In this document: positions 26,970-36,531 of the stretch, piece by piece
Numbering within the stretch: the stretch's first letter is position 1
Layout of the letters: each line of letters begins with the position of its first letter
Assembly: GCA_001874305.1 (NCBI GenBank)
Contig: MPCU01000010.1
Span: 1-64,000 of the forward strand
Direction: 5' to 3'
Origin: Bacteriovorax sp. MedPE-SWde
Lineage (GTDB): Bacteria; Bdellovibrionota; Bacteriovoracia; Bacteriovoracales; Bacteriovoracaceae
DNA: 64,000 bases
Program-made: the position numbers and the translations under genes
The notes under the pieces: generated by a model
Databases searched by the model: none
Told to the model about the DNA's origin: nothing
What the model saw: the letters and a program-made list of their open reading frames with translations, nothing else

Positions 26970-28715
26970 TTAGAGCTCGGCAGGTATTTTCTTACTATTT
27001 AATTCATTGAATCTTGAAAAGAGATCATCGTTAGACCATGTGAATGTTTTCTTTTCACCGTGCTTTCTAACTGAAACTGATCCACTTTCCATTTCTCTAT
27101 CACCGATAACTAGCATAAATGGTACTTTCGCTTTTTGAATCTGGCGAGTCTTGTAGCCCATTGATTCATTACGATCGTCAACCTTCACTCTGTAACCTTT
27201 AGAGAATAGCTCCTTTTGAAGCTTTCTTGCGTACTCACCATGAATATCAAGATTAACTGGAACAATAATGGCCTGTTCTGGTGCTAGCCAGAATGGGAAT
27301 ACACCAGCAACGTGTTCTAGATATACTCCAAAAAATCTCTCAAGTGATCCAAGAAGTGCTCTGTGAATAACTACTGGTCTCTCTTCTCCACCTTCTTGAG
27401 TTGTAAACTTAAGGTCGAAACGATCTGGAAGTTGGAAGTCTAGTTGGATAGTCCCTAATTGGTGATATCTTCCTAGTGCATCAGCAACATCTATATCAAT
27501 CTTTGGCCCATAGAATGCACCATCACCTTCTTTTATAAAGTACTCTTGTCCTGAGTTATCAAGGGCATCTTTAAGTGCTTTTTCAGCAATGTCCCATGTT
27601 TCATCACTTCCGGCCTTCTTTTCAGGTCTTGTTGAAAGATTAACTTTAACGTTTTGAAAATCAAACATTTCGTATGCTGTTAAAATCATCTTCATAGTTC
27701 TTTGAATTTCTTCTTGAACTTGAGCTAGTGCTAAGAAGATATGTGCATCGTCTTGGCAAAATGTTCTAACTCTAGTTAGACCAGCAAGAGCACCAGCTTT
27801 TTCATATCTATGTAGTCTACCAAAGTCAGCATATCTCATAGGTAGGTCACGGTAGCTATATTTGTAATGCTTAAACATTAGCATATGACATGGGCAGTTC
27901 ATTGGCTTTACAGCGTACTCACGCTCGTCAACTTTTGAAAAGAACATATTTTCTTTATAGTGCTCATAGTGGCCAGAAGTGTGCCATAGCTCACTATCTA
28001 ATACCTGAGGAGTAATAACTTCATCATACTCATAAATTCTATAAAGCTTTCTGATATATTCGATAAGTTCGTTATATACGAAGGCACCCTTTGGCATAAA
28101 GAATGGTGCTCCTGGAGATGATGCTTCAAAGTGGAATAGCTCCAACTCTTTTCCAAGTTTTCTGTGATCTCTCTTCTTTGCTTCTTCCAGCATCATTAGG
28201 TGCTTTTTTAAGACTTTTCTATCTTGAAAACAAACAGCGTAAATTCTTTGTAGCATTTGGTTCTTTTCATCACCACGCCAATAAGCTCCAGCAATAGATA
28301 GTAGCTTGAATCCTTGTGGGAGTTGTGAAGTGCTTTCAACGTGTGGTCCACGGCAAAGGTCAATGAATTCACCTTGTTGATAACAAGAAACTTCTTCACC
28401 CTCAGGAATTGCTTCAATAAGCTCAACTTTTAAGTCTTGCCCTTCTTTTTTAAAGAAATCTACAGCTTCATCACGTGCCATTACTTTTCTTTCTATCGGA
28501 AGACCTTCTTTGATGATTGTTTTCATCATATCTTCAATCTTAACAAGATCTTCTTCATTCAAGGTTGAGGTCATTTGAACATCATAATAGAACCCATGCT
28601 CAATAACTGGACCAACACCGAATTGAACGCTTTCATTCGGGTAAAGTCTTGAAATTGCTTGGGCCATGAGGTGAGCAGACGAGTGTCTAATCGTATCAAT
28701 GTCAAATTTGGCCAT
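26970..28715 (-). CDS. thrS: Threonyl-tRNA synthetase lacking a TGS domain; likely start at 28715 (MAKFDIDTIRHSSAH)
   Basis: Editing domain RHSSAHLMAQAI, CRGPHV; catalytic MNCPCHMLMFKHYKYSYRDLPMRYADFGRLHRYEKAGALAGLTRVRTFCQDDAHIF. Confidence 0.95.
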   Translation of the reverse strand: MAKFDIDTIRHSSAHLMAQAISRLYPNESVQFGVGPVIEHGFYYDVQMTSTLNEEDLVKIEDMMKTIIKEGLPIERKVMARDEAVDFFKKEGQDLKVELIEAIPEGEEVSCYQQGEFIDLCRGPHVESTSQLPQGFKLLSIAGAYWRGDEKNQMLQRIYAVCFQDRKVLKKHLMMLEEAKKRDHRKLGKELELFHFEASSPGAPFFMPKGAFVYNELIEYIRKLYRIYEYDEVITPQVLDSELWHTSGHYEHYKENMFFSKVDEREYAVKPMNCPCHMLMFKHYKYSYRDLPMRYADFGRLHRYEKAGALAGLTRVRTFCQDDAHIFLALAQVQEEIQRTMKMILTAYEMFDFQNVKVNLSTRPEKKAGSDETWDIAEKALKDALDNSGQEYFIKEGDGAFYGPKIDIDVADALGRYHQLGTIQLDFQLPDRFDLKFTTQEGGEERPVVIHRALLGSLERFFGVYLEHVAGVFPFWLAPEQAIIVPVNLDIHGEYARKLQKELFSKGYRVKVDDRNESMGYKTRQIQKAKVPFMLVIGDREMESGSVSVRKHGEKKTFTWSNDDLFSRFNELNSKKIPAEL

Positions 28716-28928
28716 TACCTTTCTCCAATTGCAAAAAAAATGCAAAAATATTTTTGTGGTTAAGTGCCTACAATAACAGATAATTAAAGGGTTCATCAAT
28801 GGTATGCGTGTAATATTTTTCACATTTTTTACTTGTTTTGACTTGTTGCACAGTGACGTGCTATGACTTATTCGTGGTAAGATTCCGCAACTATCTCACA
28901 TTTGTAATTTTTTACGGGGAGGACACAG

Positions 28929-30206
28929 ATGGAGACGACACAAAATGGACTTGGAGAAAGTTCTTTAAAGGCCGATAGACAAACGCTTGCGTTCATTGGT
29001 CCAGGTGAGGGCTTAATACCATCACCAGAACGTTTAACTAAGTTAGAAGTGGGTAAAGCTTACTACCAATTAGGAAAACTATATTACGATAAGGCCGACC
29101 TTGATAATGCGGAAATCAATTTCATAAAGTCACTAGAGTGTGCTGAGCTTCCTCAGGATAACTTCTCTGTACTTAAGATTCTTGGTTTCTTAATTAGAAT
29201 TGCGGCAGAAAAGCTTGAGACTGATAAGGCCTCAAAGTATATCTCAATGTCAGAATCTATTGTAGAAGATCTTGCTACTAATTTAGGAAGTCTTTCTGCT
29301 GAGTTCTTCTATTACTCAGGTCTTGTTAAAGGTTATAAAGGAGACTTTGAAGGTGCAAATCTTGATTTCTCTATGTCTTATAAGAAGTCTAAAGAAGAGA
29401 ATGATCCTGACTTATTAGCAAAGTGTTTACTTGCTCATGCAAACAACTCTCTTAATAAAGGTGAGTCTGCAGTTGCTCTAGATTATCTACTTCAACTTGA
29501 AGATCTATTAAGAATTATTAATAAAGAATACCTTGGTGGTTCAATGCATATGACTTTTGGTAAAGTCTATTTAGCTATTGGCGATCATGTTAAGTCCCTT
29601 GAGCATTTTAAAATTGCAAATGAAACACTTCAATCTAAAAAGTGTTGGAACTTATACGGATACGTACTTCTTGGAAAAGGACAGGTTAATAAAATCGCAG
29701 GATCTTTTGAAAGGTCTCTTGTGTACTTTAATCTAGCAAAAGAAGCTATCGACGGTGATAAGTTTAAGAGACTTGGAAACCTGTTAAACTCTGAGATTCA
29801 TGAAGTTAATGATTCTAGTGTTGATATCTATCTTGATAGAGGTAATAGAAAAGTTAAAGAGAGAACTCTTGGAGTTATCGACTTTAAACATCGTTTTGTA
29901 CTTCTTGAAATTCTTTTCTTACTTGCGAAAAACTGTGGTGAGTATTTTGATAAAGATAAGCTTGCAAAGTCGATTTGGAAAGATGAGTACAATCCACTTA
30001 TCCATGACAAACTTATTTATACAAGTGTCTCTCGATTAAGAAAGTTAATTGAGCCAAAAGATAATTCTGAAACAAAGAGAAAGTATATTATCCGTGGTAA
30101 AGACGGTTATACATTTAACCCAACTGTTAAGATTAGATTTCAAATGGAAAACAGATTGTCACCAGGTAAAGCAATTGCCAATGTTGATATATCTTCACCA
30201 GTTTAG
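28929..30206 (+). CDS. TPR-repeat protein with C-terminal OmpR/PhoB-type winged-helix DNA-binding domain
   Basis: TPR helices; C-terminal LFLLAKNCGEYFDKDKLAKSIWKDEYNPLIHDKLIYTSVSRLRKLIEP...IIRGKDGYTFNP. Confidence 0.75.
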   Translation: METTQNGLGESSLKADRQTLAFIGPGEGLIPSPERLTKLEVGKAYYQLGKLYYDKADLDNAEINFIKSLECAELPQDNFSVLKILGFLIRIAAEKLETDKASKYISMSESIVEDLATNLGSLSAEFFYYSGLVKGYKGDFEGANLDFSMSYKKSKEENDPDLLAKCLLAHANNSLNKGESAVALDYLLQLEDLLRIINKEYLGGSMHMTFGKVYLAIGDHVKSLEHFKIANETLQSKKCWNLYGYVLLGKGQVNKIAGSFERSLVYFNLAKEAIDGDKFKRLGNLLNSEIHEVNDSSVDIYLDRGNRKVKERTLGVIDFKHRFVLLEILFLLAKNCGEYFDKDKLAKSIWKDEYNPLIHDKLIYTSVSRLRKLIEPKDNSETKRKYIIRGKDGYTFNPTVKIRFQMENRLSPGKAIANVDISSPV

Positions 30207-30218
30207 TACATTGTACTA

Positions 30219-30725
30219 ATGGCACTAATTAAAATTACTTTTATATTTTTGATGATAAATACATGGGCCCTAGAAGATAGGGCCCTTTTTTCTATTGGGC
30301 AAAAGGTTTACTTTTCTAGAGATGCTAATCGCTATGTTCAGGCGATGAATTTTCTTTCATGTTACTATGGAAAAAAAACGCTAACACACAAGCTTTTAAG
30401 CGTACCTTCAAATATTAAATATATTAGTCCTAAATCAGACTCTCTTTCTAATAATGAGAGCAGTGAAACAAGGTCCGTATCGAATATAGTTAAAACACTT
30501 CAATTGACAGGTAAGTCTAAAGTGACTCTTCTTTCTTCTAAGCTTGCTCGAAAATGTTCTCTAAGAAAAGAGTTCAGATCTGAGATTAATGATATTATTG
30601 CTATAAATAATTATTTAAGAGATCGAGTAATCTCAAAAGTCCAGACTCCGTCTCAAATAGATAAGTCTTTAAAGGCCTTCTTAGCATCAATTAATGATAA
30701 ATTTATCATTAGAAAGTACCAATAA
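30219..30725 (+). CDS. Small secreted protein of unknown function
   Basis: N-terminal signal-like segment; stop overlaps downstream rimI start. Confidence 0.5.
   Translation: MALIKITFIFLMINTWALEDRALFSIGQKVYFSRDANRYVQAMNFLSCYYGKKTLTHKLLSVPSNIKYISPKSDSLSNNESSETRSVSNIVKTLQLTGKSKVTLLSSKLARKCSLRKEFRSEINDIIAINNYLRDRVISKVQTPSQIDKSLKAFLASINDKFIIRKYQ
30265..30291 (+). terminator. Terminator-like hairpin located inside the 30219 ORF
   Basis: GGGCCC-TAGAAGATA-GGGCCC followed by TTTTTT. Confidence 0.65.
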
Positions 30726-31210
30726 TGTCGAGTTCTAGAGAAGATATTAAAATATTCAATAAAGATAATGTGTCAGAACTTATAAACGATGGTTATTTGT
30801 TTGATTCTCTAGTCACTTTTGAGCAAGAACACTTTACTTGGCCTTGGAAGAAAGAAAGTTGGGAGTGCTTCTTAGAGTCTAATAGAGACTTTAGCCTCGC
30901 ACTTATGTTTGGAGCTGACGGTGTTGTTGGTTTTTGTTTATTCGAGCTCTTTATTCTTGATATGCAGTGTCATCTTTATAAGATTGTAGTGTCCCCACAG
31001 GTACGAGGGCAGGGTGTCTCAGTAAATCTTTTTGATAAGCACTTGGCTGAATTAAAGGGGCTTGGGGTAAGTGAAATATATTTAGAAGTTGAAGCTTCAA
31101 ATGAACGGGCCATGGTTTTTTATGAGAAGTATGGTTTGGCGAGGGGCGTCATTAAGAAGAGATTCTATCAAGATGGCTCTAATGCGATCGTTATGACAGG
31201 TAGCTTCTAA
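30725..31210 (+). CDS. rimI: Ribosomal protein S18 alanine N-acetyltransferase (RimI-like GNAT)
   Basis: LYKIVVSPQVRGQGVSVNLFDKHLAELKGLGVSEIYLEVEASNERAMVFYEKYG. Confidence 0.85.
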   Translation: MSSSREDIKIFNKDNVSELINDGYLFDSLVTFEQEHFTWPWKKESWECFLESNRDFSLALMFGADGVVGFCLFELFILDMQCHLYKIVVSPQVRGQGVSVNLFDKHLAELKGLGVSEIYLEVEASNERAMVFYEKYGLARGVIKKRFYQDGSNAIVMTGSF

Positions 31211-31325
31211 AAGTAAATAATTTTTCATATCAGTTGACAATCCCTTATAATTTTCGATAATTAGAAACAGTAGCTTTTAATTTTAAGTTATTTTTAAATC
31301 GATTTTTAGCACATGGCTTAATATC

Positions 31326-31355
31326 GGGTAGACATTAGATCTACCCTTTTTTTTT
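31326..31355 (+). terminator. Intrinsic terminator upstream of rimP
   Basis: GGGTAGA-CATTAGA-TCTACCC then TTTTTTTTT. Confidence 0.8.
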
Positions 31356-31369
31356 ATTACAGGGACCAA

Positions 31370-31912
31370 ATGGTTTTAAAGCAGGAAAGAAAAGGACTTG
31401 AAAAAAAGTTCTATGAAATTGCAACAAAGGTTATCGCAGAGACAGATTTTGTTCTCTATGATCTCGATTATAATAACGGAGGAAAAACTCTTCGTGTTTT
31501 TATAATGGACCCTAAAACTAATACTGCTGTAATTGATGACTGTGTTGCTGTTGATCGTGGTTTCACTCCATTTATGGAAGAAGCTGATTGGATTCCAGAT
31601 GATATCGTTTTAGAAGTTTCATCTCCAGGGATGTTCAGGTCTCTTAATACAATAGAACATTTTAAAATGGCCGGTAGTACACCTATCACTCTTAACTTAA
31701 AGAAGACTCTTGGAGATATCCTTGAAGGTTCTGAGCTTGATAAGAAAACAGCTAAGGCGAAAACTTTTGTTTGTAATATTGAAGAGGTTAACGAAGATAA
31801 CCTTGTTGTTGCACTCGATGAAGAATTTAGTTTAAAGATTAATTATATAGACATTAAAAAAGCGAATCTTGAGCCAGATGCTCAAGCCGCAAATAGACAG
31901 GAAGGTGAATAG
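31370..31912 (+). CDS. rimP: Ribosome maturation factor RimP
   Basis: Position upstream of nusA; VLEVSSPGMFRSL; LRVFIMD. Confidence 0.88.
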   Translation: MVLKQERKGLEKKFYEIATKVIAETDFVLYDLDYNNGGKTLRVFIMDPKTNTAVIDDCVAVDRGFTPFMEEADWIPDDIVLEVSSPGMFRSLNTIEHFKMAGSTPITLNLKKTLGDILEGSELDKKTAKAKTFVCNIEEVNEDNLVVALDEEFSLKINYIDIKKANLEPDAQAANRQEGE

Positions 31913-33318
31913 TGAATTTTTCTGAACTTGGAAAAGTTATTGAAATACTTGGTAAAGATCGTGGGATTAAAAGAGAAATCATAATTAAAGCGATTGAACA
32001 GGCGTTCCTTGTAACAGCTAGAAAAAAGTTTGGTATTCAAGGTGAATATGAGACTCGTTATAATGAAGGTGATGATGATGTTGAAATCTTTCAATACAAG
32101 AATGTTGTTGAAGATGTAAGAGACGGAATTATCGAAATAAGCCTTAATGATGCAAAAGGTTTAGATGAAGAAGTAGAGATTGGTGATCAACTTGGTATCA
32201 AGATTGAAAACCCTAACTTTACAAGAGTTGATGTTCAAACTGCACGTCAAATCATTTTCCAAAAAGTTAGAGATGCAGAAAGAGAAATTCTATTTGCAGA
32301 ATTCCAACACAGACAAGGTGACCTTATTACAGGTATCGCTAGAAGATATGAAAGAGGGAATATTATCGTTGACCTTGGTAAGGCCGATGCAGTTCTTTCT
32401 AGAAAAGAAATTATTCCTGGAGAAGCATTTAAGCCAGGTGATAGAATTCAAGCATTCTTAACTGAAGTTGTAATGACTAATAGAGGACCAGAGATTCGTC
32501 TTTCAAGAACGACTCCAATGTTCCTTGTTAAGTTATTTGAACTTGAAGTTCCAGAGATTCAAGACGGAACAATTGAAATTAAATCAGCGGCACGTGAGCC
32601 AGGTCAAAGAGCTAAAATAGCTGTTAGATCAGTTGATAAAGATATTGATCCAGTTGGTGCTTGTGTTGGTATGAAAGGAAGTCGTGTACAAAATGTTGTA
32701 AACGAACTTCAAGGTGAGAAAATCGACATTGTTAAATGGCATGACGATCTTCAAACTTTTGCTACAGCAGCACTTGCTCCTGCAGACATTCAAAATATTC
32801 AAATTGACCACGATCAACACTCAATGGATGTTGTAGTTGAAGAAGATCAACTATCTCTTGCAATTGGTAGACGTGGACAGAACGTAAGATTAGCAGCAAT
32901 GCTATCTGGTTATAAAATCAATATCATCTCTAAGTCTAAGCTTCATGAGAAGATTCAAAAAGCTGTTGAAAACTTACTTCAAATACCTTCTATTTCAGAT
33001 GCAATGGCACAGGTACTTGTTCAAAGTGGTGTTATGGCAATTGGTGATCTTGTTGCTGCTTCAGCAGAAGAGATTGCTGGTTTAGTAGAGATTGAAGAGT
33101 CTGCAGCTCAAACAGTTATTGAAGAAGCTACTAAAATGATTGAAGAGGGAAGTCTTGAACTTCAACCGGATGGAGAAGAAGAGCTTGTTTCTGCTTCTGC
33201 TGTTCCGGCTTATAAAGGTATTCTTGATAGCGCATCTGATGATGAAGAAGGACAGAGTAAATTTAGTGATGCAGAGAAGAGGCTTAGAGAAGAGCTTGCT
33301 GCATTTAAAATTAAATAA
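31912..33318 (+). CDS. nusA: Transcription termination/antitermination factor NusA
   Basis: S1/KH features: VGACVGMKGSRVQNVVNELQGEKIDIVKW; LAIGRRGQNVRLAAMLSGYKINI. Confidence 0.97.
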   Translation: MNFSELGKVIEILGKDRGIKREIIIKAIEQAFLVTARKKFGIQGEYETRYNEGDDDVEIFQYKNVVEDVRDGIIEISLNDAKGLDEEVEIGDQLGIKIENPNFTRVDVQTARQIIFQKVRDAEREILFAEFQHRQGDLITGIARRYERGNIIVDLGKADAVLSRKEIIPGEAFKPGDRIQAFLTEVVMTNRGPEIRLSRTTPMFLVKLFELEVPEIQDGTIEIKSAAREPGQRAKIAVRSVDKDIDPVGACVGMKGSRVQNVVNELQGEKIDIVKWHDDLQTFATAALAPADIQNIQIDHDQHSMDVVVEEDQLSLAIGRRGQNVRLAAMLSGYKINIISKSKLHEKIQKAVENLLQIPSISDAMAQVLVQSGVMAIGDLVAASAEEIAGLVEIEESAAQTVIEEATKMIEEGSLELQPDGEEELVSASAVPAYKGILDSASDDEEGQSKFSDAEKRLREELAAFKIK

Positions 33319-33383
33319 TTATTTTAATCCCGACTTGGTTTCTGAGTTGGGATAAAACATAGAGTGGGGACGCCCTACTTTAT

Positions 33384-36146
33384 ATGACGCATATTGGAGT
33401 TATAATGCCTATAAAGATTTTTGATTTGGCAAAAGAGATTGGGAAAGGACCACTTGATCTCGTAGAAGAGCTGAAAAGCCACGGTTTCGCTGTTAGAAAC
33501 CACATGTCGGAACTATCAGACGAAGAGCTAGCAAAGTTCAAAGAACTTCTATCTGCAAGCAAGGAAGCAACAGCTTCTAAGAAGACAGCTAAGAAAAAGG
33601 TTACCAAGAAAAAGGCGACTAAAAAGAAGGTTGTTAAGAAAGCTGCTTCAGGTAAGACTACTGCTGATGGTGATAAGCCAGCTGCAGAGGAAAAGAAAAC
33701 TGTTACTAGAAGAAAGACAGTTGTTCGTAAGAAGGCCACTAAAGCAACAGAAGAAGTTGTTGAGGCCGCGCCAGTTGAGGCAGAAGTTGTTACTACTAAA
33801 GTAGAAACAGAGACTGTTGTAGAGAAAGCGCCAGTTGTTGAAGATAAGACTGAAGAAGTTGTTGCAGCTCCTGAAAAAGAAGCCGCTCCAGCTAAAGAAG
33901 TTAAAGAAGATGCAAACTCAGGAAGATCTCCAGAAGATATTCTTAATACGAAGCAATTTGGATTAAGAGTTGTTGCTGCTGCTCCAGAGAAGAAAGTAGA
34001 GCCGAAGAAACCGGCCGCTGCTAAATCTGCTGATTCTAAAGAGAAAGGTCCACATAAATTTACTCCAGTTTATGTTCCTAAGAAGCCTGAAGATGCAAAA
34101 GCAGGTGCATCGACTACTGGTACAGCTGACTCTAAGAAGAGGATGGGAGGACTTGCTTCTCTTGTTTCTACGGTTAAGAAGAATGTTAATAGGTCTCAGG
34201 TTCTTACTGAGCAAAGAGCAACTTCTGAACTTAAGTCATATGCTTCTCAAAGTGGTACGGGTAGACCAATCTATACTCAGGTTCAAAGAAGACGTGCTTA
34301 TACTGGTCCAAGTAACCGCACTGAAATAACTGAAGTAAAAGATTCTAAAAGAGTTGTTAAATTACATGAAGGTGCACTTTCAGAAGTGTTAGCAAAGAAA
34401 CTTTCTGTAAAACTTAAAGATATGATTGATAAGTGTTTAGAGCTAAACCTTCTTATTAAGAATGGTGATTACCTAGGTCTAAACCTTTGTTCAGAGATTG
34501 CTGCTCTCTATGACTATAGAGTAGAAAATAGCGCATTTGATGAAGATAAAGTTATTGGTAAGACTGAACTTACTGAAGATGAGAAGAGTAAACTTCCACT
34601 TCGTAACCCAATCATTACGATTATGGGTCACGTTGATCATGGTAAAACAACTCTACTTGATCATATTAGAGATGAAAAAGTTGCTGCTGGTGAAGCTGGT
34701 GGTATCACTCAACATATCGGGGCTTACTCGGTAAATGTAAAAGACTCTAAACTTACTTTCTTAGATACTCCTGGTCACGCGGCCTTTGGAGCAATGAGAC
34801 AGAGAGGGGCAGATGTTACAGATATCGTTGTTCTAATTGTTGCAGCTGATGATGGTGTTATGCCACAAACTAAAGAATCTATTAAGTACATCAAGAAAGC
34901 TGGCAAGCCAGTTATTGTTGCTGTCAACAAGATGGATAAAGAAGGGGCTAACCCTGATAGAATTAAGCAAGAGCTTACTGAATTTGAAATTACTCCTGAA
35001 GAATGGGGTGGTGATACTCAGTTCTGTAATATCTCGGCACTTAAAGGTGACGGTGTAGATGCTCTTCTTGAATCAATTGCTCTACAAGCAGAAGTTCTTG
35101 AGCTTAGAGCTGAAGATAAGACTCCTGCTGAAGGTATTGTTATTGAATCTAAAATTGAGCAAGGTCGTGGACCAGTTGCTACAGTTCTTATTCAAACAGG
35201 TACTCTTAAGAAAGGTGATTCAATTGTAGTTGGAGAAACTTTTGGTAGAGCTAGAAGTCTAACAGATCACACAGGTACTCAATTAAGTACTGTTGGTCCT
35301 TCTACTCCTGTTCAAATTCTTGGTCTTGCAGATGCTCCAAGTCCAGGGGATTCTTTAAATATTGTTAAGAATGAAAGAGAAGCTAAGAAAATCTCTGAAA
35401 ATAGAAAGAATGAAAGAGTTAAGATTGAAACTGCTACGGTTGTTAAGCCTAAAGTTTCTCTTGAAGACTTCTTTGCAACTGCTGCAGATGAAGACGGTAA
35501 GAAGAAAGAGCTTAATCTGATCATTAGATCTGATGTTCAAGGTTCTTTTGAGGCGATTAAAACTGCTGTTCTTAGCCTTTCTAATTCTGAAGTTGAAGTT
35601 AGAGTTCTTGCAGGTGGAGTTGGTCCAATAAGTGACTCAGACGTTACACTTGCTGAATCTTCTAATGCATTCCTAATTGGATTCAACATGAGACCATCTA
35701 CTACAGCAAGAAGACTTGCTGAGCAGAAAGGTATCGATGTTAAGACATACCAAATTATCTATGAACTAATTAACGAAGTAACTCTTGCAATTGAAGGTCT
35801 TCTTGATCCTGAGTTTATTGAAGAGTTTATCGGACGTGCAGAAGTTAGAGATACATTCTCTGTACCTAAAGTTGGTCTGATTGCTGGTTCATATGTTATT
35901 GATGGAGCAATTGAAGTTGGATGTAATGTTCGTCTTCTTAGAGATGGGAAAATCCTATTTGATGGGAAAATGTCTTCTCTTAAGCGTTTCAAAGATGATG
36001 TTAAGAAAGTTAATAGCGGTTATGAATGTGGTGTTGGTCTTGAAAACTATAACAATGTTAAAGTTGGAGATCTCTTCGAAGCATATAAAATGAATGAGAA
36101 GAAGAGAACACTTGAAGACGTTAAAACAGACGACGTTACACTATAA
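33384..36146 (+). CDS. infB: Translation initiation factor IF-2 (start may be MPIKIF at 33405)
   Basis: ITIMGHVDHGKTTLLDHIR; DTPGHAAFGAMRQRGADVTDIVVLIVAADDGVMPQT; VNKMD. Confidence 0.98.
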   Translation: MTHIGVIMPIKIFDLAKEIGKGPLDLVEELKSHGFAVRNHMSELSDEELAKFKELLSASKEATASKKTAKKKVTKKKATKKKVVKKAASGKTTADGDKPAAEEKKTVTRRKTVVRKKATKATEEVVEAAPVEAEVVTTKVETETVVEKAPVVEDKTEEVVAAPEKEAAPAKEVKEDANSGRSPEDILNTKQFGLRVVAAAPEKKVEPKKPAAAKSADSKEKGPHKFTPVYVPKKPEDAKAGASTTGTADSKKRMGGLASLVSTVKKNVNRSQVLTEQRATSELKSYASQSGTGRPIYTQVQRRRAYTGPSNRTEITEVKDSKRVVKLHEGALSEVLAKKLSVKLKDMIDKCLELNLLIKNGDYLGLNLCSEIAALYDYRVENSAFDEDKVIGKTELTEDEKSKLPLRNPIITIMGHVDHGKTTLLDHIRDEKVAAGEAGGITQHIGAYSVNVKDSKLTFLDTPGHAAFGAMRQRGADVTDIVVLIVAADDGVMPQTKESIKYIKKAGKPVIVAVNKMDKEGANPDRIKQELTEFEITPEEWGGDTQFCNISALKGDGVDALLESIALQAEVLELRAEDKTPAEGIVIESKIEQGRGPVATVLIQTGTLKKGDSIVVGETFGRARSLTDHTGTQLSTVGPSTPVQILGLADAPSPGDSLNIVKNEREAKKISENRKNERVKIETATVVKPKVSLEDFFATAADEDGKKKELNLIIRSDVQGSFEAIKTAVLSLSNSEVEVRVLAGGVGPISDSDVTLAESSNAFLIGFNMRPSTTARRLAEQKGIDVKTYQIIYELINEVTLAIEGLLDPEFIEEFIGRAEVRDTFSVPKVGLIAGSYVIDGAIEVGCNVRLLRDGKILFDGKMSSLKRFKDDVKKVNSGYECGVGLENYNNVKVGDLFEAYKMNEKKRTLEDVKTDDVTL

Positions 36147-36166
36147 TTGTTGGACTGGAGTAAGTT

Positions 36167-36523
36167 TTGGCAAAGTATAATAAGAAAGAGCAATATGAAC
36201 TGCAAATCAAGAATGAGGTTAATACATTCTTGAGAACTGTTGTGGATAACAAGGCCTTGGCCTTTGTTAGTATCACAAAGGTTGAAATGTCAGCTGACTT
36301 TGCTCTTGCTACTCTTTATTGGGACACTTTTGATGCTAATCAAAAAGGTGATATAAAGAAGGCCATGGAGGGATGCTTAGGTAAAATAAGATCTCACTTG
36401 GCGAAAAACTTAGCTGTTAGACATACTCCAGCACTATCTGCTGAATATGATTCTCAATTTGAAGATTCAAATGCAATTGATAAAATTCTTCAAGATGAGA
36501 AAGATAAAGGCAGAGATTTTTAG
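36167..36523 (+). CDS. rbfA: Ribosome-binding factor A
   Basis: Position infB-rbfA-truB; LAKNLAVRHTPALSAEYDSQFEDSNAIDKIL. Confidence 0.85.
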   Translation: MAKYNKKEQYELQIKNEVNTFLRTVVDNKALAFVSITKVEMSADFALATLYWDTFDANQKGDIKKAMEGCLGKIRSHLAKNLAVRHTPALSAEYDSQFEDSNAIDKILQDEKDKGRDF

Positions 36524-36531
36524 AGAACATA

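Noticed and set aside
33590-33900. Lys/Ala repeats at the IF2 N-terminus as a special system
   Set aside because: Ordinary variable IF2 N-terminal linker.
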